Virus record (IMG/VR): IMGVR_UViG_3300025009_000152
Span: 1-49,464 of that record
Strand: one strand, 5' to 3'
Length of the DNA: 49,464 nucleotides
Source of the DNA: a virus
The notes below the pieces were generated by a model. That model was not told the origin of the DNA. It saw only the letters and a program-made list of their open reading frames with translations, and made no database searches. Below are positions 42,854 through 48,801 of the stretch, one piece after another. Each line of letters begins with the position of its first letter. Position 1 is the stretch's first letter. The position numbers and the translations under genes are program-made.

Positions 42854-43182
42854 TGACACCGGACCAATTCAGCCAGTTATTGGCCATGCTCTCAAAGATC
42901 ATTGAGAAACAATACACCATAACCAGCGCCACAGATTGGCCCATGCTGGTGGTGTTGTTTGGCTGTTTTGGCACCATAATTGTAGCCCTCATCTGTTTTA
43001 TGTGGGTGGATCTCGGCAAGCGGTATGACGGACAGAAAACTGACGACAAAGACGCGCATGAAGCGATAGACAAGACCATCAATACGCTGAAGGAAGATCA
43101 TGAAAAAGTTCATGCTGCGTTATGGAACTCGATGAAGTCTTGCCAGGATGATTGTTGCCCCCGAGGAGAAAAAGCGCGATGA
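42853..43182 (+). CDS. Membrane protein with coiled-coil tail
   Basis: A 109-residue protein starting at TAATG. A transmembrane helix (MLVVLFGCFGTIIVALICFMW, residues ~31-51) is followed by a charged, probably coiled-coil region (AHEAIDKTINTLKEDHEKVH) and a cysteine cluster near the C-terminus (CQDDCC). The topology resembles inner-membrane spanin-like or accessory holin proteins. Together with the lipoprotein at 40962 it could span the envelope, but they are not adjacent. Confidence 0.7.
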   Translation: MTPDQFSQLLAMLSKIIEKQYTITSATDWPMLVVLFGCFGTIIVALICFMWVDLGKRYDGQKTDDKDAHEAIDKTINTLKEDHEKVHAALWNSMKSCQDDCCPRGEKAR

Positions 43183-43352
43183 CCGCAATCGAAGCAATAG
43201 AAAAACTGCTCGCCACCGAGCAATCAACCACGGAGCGAGACGCGGCCGGGATAATCACCCCTCGCGGTATCGACGCGGCGGTGAGAATTCGAACCATCAA
43301 GGAATGCTTGTCGGTTGCCCGGCAGACAGAGGAAAAATATGTTCAACGCTGA
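43179..43352 (+). CDS. Small helical protein in the lysis block
   Basis: A 57-residue protein; the start at 43179 makes an ATGA overlap with the upstream gene, with GAGGAG about 12 nt before it. It is helical and soluble (MTAIEAIEKLLATEQSTTER, then IKECLSVARQTEEKYVQR). Its 3' end overlaps the endolysin start by 14 nt. The function is unknown; a lysis-timing or antiholin-type partner is possible. Confidence 0.6.
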   Translation: MTAIEAIEKLLATEQSTTERDAAGIITPRGIDAAVRIRTIKECLSVARQTEEKYVQR

Positions 43353-43824
43353 AGCAATCCGCCAAATAATCCGAATCTCCCTGCAACCGCTCACCGCCTC
43401 ACGCCATCCGCTCTATTCCCCGGCAGCCGAAGAAATCTTGATCATGATCGCCGCGCACGAATCGGGGTTCGGCCGCGACCTGCAACAGATCGGCGGGGGG
43501 CCGGCGCTGGGGCTTTACCAAGTTGAGATGAGGACGCTGTATGATAACTATAATAACTTCCTCGACGCCAGGAAGCAGCTTGCCAGGCAGATCGAAGATA
43601 TTTCAGGGGCCAATGGTCCAAGCGCAAAACAACTGCAATACAACCCTATCTACAGCACCATTCATGCTAGGCTCAAACTCTACCGCTCTCCTGGCGCCCT
43701 GCCGGATGCCGGTGACACCGCCGCCATGGCCTCCTACTGCAAGCAACATTACAACTCTCCCGGCGGCTCCGCGACGGTCGATAAATACCTGTACGATTAT
43801 TTCCGGCTGGTTGAGGCGGCGTGA
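43339..43824 (+). CDS. Endolysin, lytic-transglycosylase-like
   Basis: A 161-residue muralytic enzyme. The catalytic region reads LIMIAAHESGFG with glutamate E41, followed by GPALGLYQVE near residues 54-63, the arrangement of SLT/lysozyme-fold enzymes (ES motif then G-L-x-Q). The tail carries conserved-looking HYNSPGGSATVDKYL. ATG 43339 is used because GAGGAAAA precedes it; 43315 lacks a site. No signal peptide is seen, so export depends on the holin-like protein. Confidence 0.82.
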   Translation: MFNAEAIRQIIRISLQPLTASRHPLYSPAAEEILIMIAAHESGFGRDLQQIGGGPALGLYQVEMRTLYDNYNNFLDARKQLARQIEDISGANGPSAKQLQYNPIYSTIHARLKLYRSPGALPDAGDTAAMASYCKQHYNSPGGSATVDKYLYDYFRLVEAA

Positions 43825-43830
43825 TAAAAC

Positions 43831-44010
43831 ATGGAAGCCGATCCGCGAGAACAGAAAGTCAAGTCACCGACGCCTGAACAGATGGCAATTCTGCTCCGTT
43901 ATCGATTGAGCAACGAACAGTTGTCGGCATTGAGGGGAATGTTGCTTGACACGGAATCGCGAGGTGAGCTTATTTTGGCTCTTTCTAGCCGGGAAAACGG
44001 TATGAAATAG
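43831..44010 (+). CDS. Small helical protein after the endolysin
   Basis: A 59-residue protein beginning MEADPREQKVKSPTPEQMAI, with a helical second half (LSNEQLSALRGMLLDTESRG). The ribosome site is weak. Its last codons, and the bases after them, contain two GTATGAAA copies 10 bp apart, part of a repeat set reaching to 44162. The function is unknown. Confidence 0.45.
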   Translation: MEADPREQKVKSPTPEQMAILLRYRLSNEQLSALRGMLLDTESRGELILALSSRENGMK

Positions 44011-44162
44011 TATGAAATTCCGTGGTGACGTTCAATCCTGTAAGTGATTGTTTTGATTGTCTATCGACTTACAGGCTGTTGCCTTTTTAAGTCTCGGGGT
44101 TTCGTGTATACTGTATTGAAATCCTTTGTAATTACGAACAAATAATTTCATACGGTATGAAA
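44000..44162. repeat. GTATGAAA repeat cluster (candidate operators) and hairpin
   Basis: GTATGAAA occurs at 44000-44007, 44010-44017 and 44155-44162, with its complement TTTCATAC at 44146-44153. The last two form a perfect inverted repeat with a 1-nt centre. Another TTTCATAC lies at 46561-46568, just upstream of the repressor gene. Between them is a 9-bp hairpin, CCTGTAAGT (44037-44045) / ACTTACAGG (44067-44075), with a short U-run 8 nt later, and a TATACT box near 44108. The set could be regulatory sites or scars around the inserted endonuclease gene. Confidence 0.45.
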
Positions 44163-44163
44163 C

Positions 44164-44652
44164 ATGAACGAGAGTAGCGTCAAAGAGTCCCTTTTGGTTC
44201 TCTACCCAGAGTTTGAAGTCGTCTATGGTCCTTACCTTAGAAAAGATGGGAGGAAGCATGTTGTCTTGCATCACTCCAATGGGAAGAATCGGACTATCAG
44301 TTGGCCGAAGGCTATAGTCGAAGCGGCGCGTGGTAAAGTGCTGGAGAAAAACGAAACCGCCGATCATATCGACCGAGATTTTACGAACGACTCGCCGGAT
44401 AACCTGCAGATATTGAAGCGACCTGACCACGCAAGAAAGGATGCGATAAGGGTATTGCCAACTGTTGTTACGTGCCAATCGTGCGGCAAGGAATTCATCG
44501 CTTCTAAGGCGCAGCGGGCGAAGTGTTACGCATCAAAAGCAGGGCCATTCTGCAGCAGACAATGCGTCGGGCTTTACGGCGCAGAGCTGCAAAACGGCAG
44601 GATGGTAAAGATGGAACGAGCAGAGATTGCTCTTGTCTATTATCAAACTTGA
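44164..44652 (+). CDS. HNH endonuclease between lysis genes and tRNA
   Basis: A 162-residue HNH homing-type endonuclease. The nuclease core is ETADHIDRDFTNDSPDNLQI around residues 63-82 (DH...N...N pattern). The C-terminal half carries a zinc-finger-like set: CQSCGKEF near residue 101, then CYASKAGPFCSRQC near 117-130. There is no ribosome site; a perfect TTTCATAC-G-GTATGAAA inverted repeat covers the leader. It lies in a non-essential gap beside the tRNA and integrase, where selfish endonucleases often settle. Confidence 0.85.
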   Translation: MNESSVKESLLVLYPEFEVVYGPYLRKDGRKHVVLHHSNGKNRTISWPKAIVEAARGKVLEKNETADHIDRDFTNDSPDNLQILKRPDHARKDAIRVLPTVVTCQSCGKEFIASKAQRAKCYASKAGPFCSRQCVGLYGAELQNGRMVKMERAEIALVYYQT

Positions 44653-44656
44653 AAAA

Positions 44657-44744
44657 TGGTAGCGCGGGCGGGATTCGAACCCGCAAGGCCCTAACAGACC
44701 GAAGGATTTTAAATCCTTTGTGTAGACCGTTCCACCACCGCGCC
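44657..44744 (-). tRNA. tRNA-Leu (anticodon UAA), with encoded CCA
   Basis: An 88-nt tRNA read leftwards. The acceptor stem is GGCGCGG / CCGCGCU, the D-arm contains GGUGGAACGGUC, the anticodon stem-loop AAGGAUUUAAAAUCCUU carries UAA, and a long variable arm (GGUCU...AGGGCC) is typical of leucine tRNAs. The T-arm is GCGGG UUCGAAU CCCGC, followed by A and CCA. It lies 6 nt beyond the integrase stop on the same strand. In temperate phages this place is usually the attachment site, with the 3' part of the tRNA matching the host copy. Confidence 0.95.
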
Positions 44745-44750
44745 ATTTCT

Positions 44751-45764
44751 TCATATTCTCCCAAACTTCCCGCGCACCTCTTTGATTATCGCCTCGCTCG
44801 ACAGGGTGGTGTAAATCTCTGTCGTTTGGCTGGTCGTGTGACCCATGGCATACTGCAGGGACCGGAGATTGACGCCGGCCTGCGTGGCATGGGTGCCGAA
44901 GGCGTGTCTTAACAAATGGGGATAAAAATGTCGAGTCAAACCAGCACGGCCCTTTGCCAGCTTGATAATTTTTTTCAGGTCCGTAATCCTCGCTCCGCTT
45001 CTTGACGACCACAACAGACCACCATCCTCCACTTCACCGATCCGCCGCACCAGATAGGGCCGCAACTCGTCAACGATAGGCACCGGACGCTCCTTATTGC
45101 CCTTGCCACGCACGATCAGGATGCCGTGGTCGAGATGCACCTTATCGGCGGTCAGGTTCGCCGCTTCACTCTTTCGCAGGCCGGCATAGTATAGACAGGC
45201 AAATAGTCCGCACTTGGGCCAGATCATGCAATCTATCAGGGCAAGCACTTCTTCTCTCGTCGGCACATTGGGTAGCGGTGCCTTGGTCATCTTCGCCGGA
45301 AACCTCTTGATCTTCACCTCCTGGCAATATCCCTGATCTACTGCCCATTTAAGCAAACCAGATAGTGCCGACAATTCTTTATTTATGGAGGTAGGCGCTA
45401 TGCCATCTGCGATCCTGCGATGCTTGTATTCCTCGACTGTAGCCGTGCTGATGGTTGCAAATTTCAGCTTCCCGATGATCTGCGACCACCGGGCCATATA
45501 TCGTGCCATAACCTCTACGCCTGAAGAAAGATGTTCCAGGCGGTAATGGTTGACAAAAAGAGGGATGGCCTCTGCGATGGTTGGCAGAGGCGACAGTTGG
45601 TTCCCGGTCGTTTTCGATTCTCGGCGCAGGTCGAGCTCAAAAATTCTCGCGTCATCGATGGTCCCTCCCTTGAGCGTGAAAACCTTCACGCCGCCCTTTT
45701 TGCCTTCAGGATAATATTTTATTTGCCACCATCCTGGGTGGGTCGGGTGCGGGTGGATGCTCAT
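44751..45764 (-). CDS. int: Tyrosine recombinase (phage integrase)
   Basis: A 337-residue site-specific recombinase that integrates and excises the phage at the attachment site. Catalytic residues are visible: R197 in YAGLRKSE, H283 and R286 in HLLRHAFGTH, H309 in MGHTT, and the nucleophile Y318 in EIYTTL. The N-terminal part (~60-150) is the SAM-like core-binding domain; the first 50 residues are an arm-binding-like segment (GWWQIKYYPEGKKGG). The start at 45764 has GGAGGG upstream. Direct adjacency to tRNA-Leu marks the likely attP. Confidence 0.95.
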   Translation of the reverse strand: MSIHPHPTHPGWWQIKYYPEGKKGGVKVFTLKGGTIDDARIFELDLRRESKTTGNQLSPLPTIAEAIPLFVNHYRLEHLSSGVEVMARYMARWSQIIGKLKFATISTATVEEYKHRRIADGIAPTSINKELSALSGLLKWAVDQGYCQEVKIKRFPAKMTKAPLPNVPTREEVLALIDCMIWPKCGLFACLYYAGLRKSEAANLTADKVHLDHGILIVRGKGNKERPVPIVDELRPYLVRRIGEVEDGGLLWSSRSGARITDLKKIIKLAKGRAGLTRHFYPHLLRHAFGTHATQAGVNLRSLQYAMGHTTSQTTEIYTTLSSEAIIKEVRGKFGRI

Positions 45765-45786
45765 TTGACAACCCTCCTCGCCTCAA

Positions 45787-46545
45787 TCAAATATTTTTAT
45801 CTTCTTCCCGCCTGATATCGGCGCGCCTATCCCTTCGGAATCCGCCGACAGTTTCATTAACCTCTGTGCACGTTACAATAAAAATATCTCGGCCGTCATA
45901 TCGAAAAGGGGAGGCGACAACCTTGTAATAGTCATCCCTGATGTATTTACACACACTCGATTCCTGTTTCGTCTCTATCGCCATCTTCAATGGGCAATCA
46001 TCACCGTCATCGCCATCGTTAAGCTGCACTTCATGGATTGACTTGCCAGCGATCTTGCCCCATATCTCGGACGGTTTGTTCTGGTGAATAACTACCTCGT
46101 TTTCGACAATCAATGTTGGTGATGGCAGCATATCAAATATTTCTTTCCACCATTTCTGGTCTTTGTCGGCCTTTCGGTACTGAGTAGCAAGCGCCCATGA
46201 AGCTGCGAGGAAGTTATCTACGTCGACGTGGTCAGGGGTGCGCTGCGCAGTGGGAGCCGGTGGGGGCGTCGTTTTTTTGTTCAGCGCATCCCTCCCCATC
46301 ATCACGATATCTGCCTCGGTAATATTAAGAACTTCGGCGTATCTTCTGATTGTCTCCTCTCTCATCCTTTGCCGGTTGTTGACATGCTTCGAAAGTGTCT
46401 CTGGCGGGATACCAATAGCAACCGCAAAATCCTTCTGCGTCTTGTACCCAGACTTCTCGATTGCCGACTTCAGCCCAGCCACGAAAGCGTTGTAGGTTTC
46501 GTCATTCATGCCATTATCGCCGTATAAAATTTCTGTTTGTTCCAT
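45787..46545 (-). CDS. XRE-PAS phage repressor
   Basis: A 252-residue leftward regulator. The start at 46545 (MEQTEIL) has GGGAGG 6 nt upstream; the ATG at 46566 lacks a site. Residues ~18-75 form an XRE/CI-type helix-turn-helix (TQKDFAVAIGIPPETLSKHV). After a proline-rich linker, residues ~125-235 read as a PAS domain (IFDMLPSPTLIVENEVVIHQ, then NKPSEIWG..AGKS, CPLKMAIETKQESS, YYKVVASPFRYDGRDIFIVT). No S24/LexA peptidase or Ala-Gly cleavage site is seen. Position next to int and opposite a Cro-like gene marks it as the lysogeny repressor; induction may be by ligand or redox sensing rather than RecA-stimulated cleavage. Confidence 0.82.
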   Translation of the reverse strand: MEQTEILYGDNGMNDETYNAFVAGLKSAIEKSGYKTQKDFAVAIGIPPETLSKHVNNRQRMREETIRRYAEVLNITEADIVMMGRDALNKKTTPPPAPTAQRTPDHVDVDNFLAASWALATQYRKADKDQKWWKEIFDMLPSPTLIVENEVVIHQNKPSEIWGKIAGKSIHEVQLNDGDDGDDCPLKMAIETKQESSVCKYIRDDYYKVVASPFRYDGRDIFIVTCTEVNETVGGFRRDRRADIRREEDKNI

Positions 46546-46837
46546 CCTGACCCTCCCCGCTTTCATACTCTAGTTATTTACCATGCACAAGTAGATTGCC
46601 CCTCTTTGACATTAATACATTAAGATTTGCGTTAATGTCAAATAATATTTTAACATGATGATAAAGTATTAATACAACAATACGATTACATACACTAGGA
46701 GCAATATAGTTAAGATTAACGTCAATAACACGGAAACATCACAAAATAATTGTTGAATTGATGAAATTAGAGAGGTATGTTAACGCTTAATGATTTGGTA
46801 TTAATGATGGCGAACACTTAACGAGGTGATTGACGAC
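46546..46837. promoter_or_regulatory. Immunity region: divergent promoters and operators
   Basis: An AT-rich gap between the repressor (leftward) and Cro-like gene (rightward). It holds a perfect 11-bp inverted repeat TTTGACATTAA (46605-46615) / TTAATGTCAAA (46632-46642), a one-mismatch copy TTAACGTCAA (46716-46725) and a related TTAACGCTTAA (46780-46790). On the minus strand the right arm provides TTGACA, with TATTAA 18 nt further as a possible -10 for the repressor. These are the best candidates for repressor and Cro operators. TTTCATAC (46561-46568) is also present. Confidence 0.6.
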
Positions 46838-47080
46838 ATGAACGAGGAATTTATCACAAGCCAAAGGGCCTTGGCATCGGTGGTCGGGTACACGCCGGAA
46901 CACCTAAGTTCTTTTAAGAACAGAAAGATCGGCGGAAGCTACGAGCTTGCCTTGGCGCTCCACAAGGCAACAGGCATCCCGGTGAAGTTGTGGATAAAAG
47001 GGGATGTGTCAGAACTTAACAAGAAACTCGAAAAGTTTTTTGTTAAGGAAATGACCCGCAAAATCAATAGCGAGGATTAG
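46838..47080 (+). CDS. Cro-like helix-turn-helix protein
   Basis: An 80-residue protein starting at ATG 46838 with GAGGTGA 8 nt upstream; an in-frame GTG at 46826 is less likely. It contains a helix-turn-helix (SQRALASVVGYTPEHLSSFK, then NRKIGGSYELALALHKATGI) followed by a basic helix. Facing the repressor across the operator region, it most likely acts as Cro, favouring lytic growth. Confidence 0.8.
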   Translation: MNEEFITSQRALASVVGYTPEHLSSFKNRKIGGSYELALALHKATGIPVKLWIKGDVSELNKKLEKFFVKEMTRKINSED

Positions 47081-47083
47081 GAC

Positions 47084-47620
47084 GTGGGACGGGTTAGCCA
47101 GGAAACAATAGACAGGCTTAATGCCTTTATTGAGACATTGCCGGTTGAGGCCAGGAAGAAGTGTGCCCTATGCAATGAAACCCTCACTCACATCGTCAAG
47201 CATGCCGAGGTAGAAACGCGCGCCGGAACAGCCACAGTGACGCGCGCGCTGGCGGACAAAATCAACGAAACTGCCGCCCCTCAAGACATGATCACAAAAG
47301 AGCAGTTAAGGGGGAGAGTGCAGCGCAATGACGGAACTGTTGACTGCACGAAACATGCAAATAACCTGATCGCGCCAAAGGAGGACACTAGAAAGGAGAG
47401 CGAGTCAAGGACGAGCAGGATAAACCAGTCAGCAGAAAACCCCAAGGCAGAAGAAAAGCCGCAATTACCAGCAGCACCATTTTCAACAGCGAAACAATTC
47501 TCAATGATGGCTATCAGCCAATTAACGAGGATTAGACAGGAAGACCCCCAGAGGGTTGCAGCCCTCATGGAGGTCAGAGATTACATCGACAACCAATTAT
47601 CTAAAGAGGATCGTCAATGA
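47084..47620 (+). CDS. Early protein with Cys/His cluster, unknown function
   Basis: A 178-residue protein starting at GTG 47084, 3 nt after the Cro-like stop, with GAGGATTAGG upstream. Residues 23-36 carry KCALCNETLTHIVKH, a possible zinc site (CxxC plus two histidines). The middle (~100-130) is charged and disordered, and the C-terminus (MMAISQLTRIRQEDPQRVAA) is helical. It is coupled by ATGA to the ParB-like gene, so it may assist that protein; no family is recognised. Confidence 0.7.
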   Translation: MGRVSQETIDRLNAFIETLPVEARKKCALCNETLTHIVKHAEVETRAGTATVTRALADKINETAAPQDMITKEQLRGRVQRNDGTVDCTKHANNLIAPKEDTRKESESRTSRINQSAENPKAEEKPQLPAAPFSTAKQFSMMAISQLTRIRQEDPQRVAALMEVRDYIDNQLSKEDRQ

Positions 47621-48399
47621 AAGCACAACTCAAGGTTACTACCAATTACAAAATGTTTCAACTACTCGATTTCAACCGCGACGTGAAGAAAACGCGCGAC
47701 CTGGAAGCGTCGATGAAAGAGCATGGGTTCATTCCAGCGTATCCGCTACACGTTGTCAAAGATAACGGCAAGTTAAAAATCAAAGGTGGTCATCACCGCT
47801 TTACCGTGGCTTCAAAACTCGGATTACCAGTCTATTACACAATTTGTGAAGATAGCGCATCGATCTATGCCCTGGAAAAGGGGACAGTGCGCTGGAGCCT
47901 TAACGACTATTTGACGTCTTCCTGCAGAAAGGGCGACACTGATTGCCTGGTGGTCGCGGAATACTGCCAACGGACAGGGATCGGAGCAGGGTTGGCAATA
48001 GCCATGCTTGGTGGCGAGAGTGCTCTCGCCACCAACAAGCGAGATTTGTTGAAGCAAGAGACGTACAAAATAACCGGATCTGCCCATGCAGAAGCAGTGG
48101 CCACGATTGTAGGCACCCTCAAAACTCTCGGATTTAAGTGGGCTACCGCGAAACTCTGCGTTGGTTCCTTGTCAAGGATCGTCATGGCCGGCCATGCGAA
48201 CCTTTCTCAGTTGCAAAAGAAAATTACCACATTCCCTTCGCTTTTGCAGAACCAGGCTACGCTCAATCAATTCACGGATATGTGGGACACCATCTACAAC
48301 CATAACGCACGGGGCAAGCGTGTCCCGGTTGGGTTCCTCACCAATGAAACCATGAAGGAAAGGGCGAAATCATTCGGCAAAAACAGTGCGAAGAAATAA
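47617..48399 (+). CDS. ParB N-terminal-like domain protein
   Basis: A 260-residue protein coupled by ATGA to the upstream gene. Residues ~25-75 match the ParB/sulfiredoxin-fold nuclease core: DLEASMKEHGFIPAYPLHVV and KIKGGHHRFTVASKLGLPVY, with the GHHRF version of the GxxR motif. The C-terminal 160 residues are helical without a clear helix-turn-helix. Phage ParB-like proteins can act as CTP-switch DNA clamps, nucleases or regulators. With no ParA nearby, regulation or DNA processing is likelier than partition. Confidence 0.78.
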   Translation: MKAQLKVTTNYKMFQLLDFNRDVKKTRDLEASMKEHGFIPAYPLHVVKDNGKLKIKGGHHRFTVASKLGLPVYYTICEDSASIYALEKGTVRWSLNDYLTSSCRKGDTDCLVVAEYCQRTGIGAGLAIAMLGGESALATNKRDLLKQETYKITGSAHAEAVATIVGTLKTLGFKWATAKLCVGSLSRIVMAGHANLSQLQKKITTFPSLLQNQATLNQFTDMWDTIYNHNARGKRVPVGFLTNETMKERAKSFGKNSAKK

Positions 48400-48404
48400 C
48401 CACC

Positions 48405-48608
48405 ATGCCTAAACCACGAACCATAGAGCAGCGTCTTGACGCCATCGAAATAATGCTGGCAACGATTTGCAACAAGCTTTCCGCGTCACCTGATACGGCG
48501 AGTTCGCTCAAGGAGTTCGTGGCGGCCGGGAAGGCCAAAGGTTACTCGATGCCTGAAATACTCAAGCAGTACAACCAGCATCTTCAGGAAAGGGGGCAAG
48601 TCGCATGA
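48405..48608 (+). CDS. Small helical early protein
   Basis: A 67-residue protein with a weak ribosome site, 5 nt after the ParB-like stop. An N-terminal helix (TIEQRLDAIEIMLATICNKL) looks like a short coiled coil, and the C-terminus (EFVAAGKAKGYSMPEILKQY) is helical. The function is unknown. It is coupled by ATGA to the 29-aa membrane peptide. Confidence 0.6.
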   Translation: MPKPRTIEQRLDAIEIMLATICNKLSASPDTASSLKEFVAAGKAKGYSMPEILKQYNQHLQERGQVA

Positions 48609-48694
48609 TCCAAACAATCAAATCAATCGCCTACAGATGGTCATTCCCGGTCATGCTGATCATGACCTACGCAATTATCGGAGGAATGGAATGA
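48605..48694 (+). CDS. 29-residue membrane micropeptide
   Basis: ATGA-coupled to the preceding gene, with AGGGGGCAAG upstream. It is a 29-residue peptide with a short hydrophobic helix (SFPVMLIMTYAIIGG, residues 13-27). Coupling at both ends and a good ribosome site support translation. Tiny early membrane peptides in phages often modulate host membrane enzymes or block superinfection. Confidence 0.5.
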   Translation: MIQTIKSIAYRWSFPVMLIMTYAIIGGME

Positions 48695-48801
48695 GGAAAA
48701 AACTCACCGGCTGGGCAATCGGCGCCATCGCAGTAGCAACGTGGTGTTTTGCGTATTGGGCATTCTTTCTCTTCATTTTATCAAAGGCATTCTCTCAATG
48801 A
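48691..48801 (+). CDS. 36-residue membrane micropeptide
   Basis: ATGA-coupled on both sides, with GGAGGAATGG directly upstream. It encodes MRKKLTGWAIGAIAVATWCF and 16 more residues, giving a basic N-terminus and one transmembrane helix rich in Trp, Phe and Ala (residues ~7-31). Together with the previous peptide it could form a two-component small membrane complex. Confidence 0.55.
   Translation: MRKKLTGWAIGAIAVATWCFAYWAFFLFILSKAFSQ

Noticed and set aside
46826-47620. Toxin-antitoxin pair (helix-turn-helix gene plus following gene)
   Set aside because: The first gene faces a repressor across operators as Cro does, and the second shows no toxin-like motif.
47617-48399. Plasmid-type partition system (phage-plasmid lifestyle)
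   Set aside because: The ParB-like protein has no ParA partner or evident centromere repeats, and an integrase with tRNA is present, so integration is more likely.
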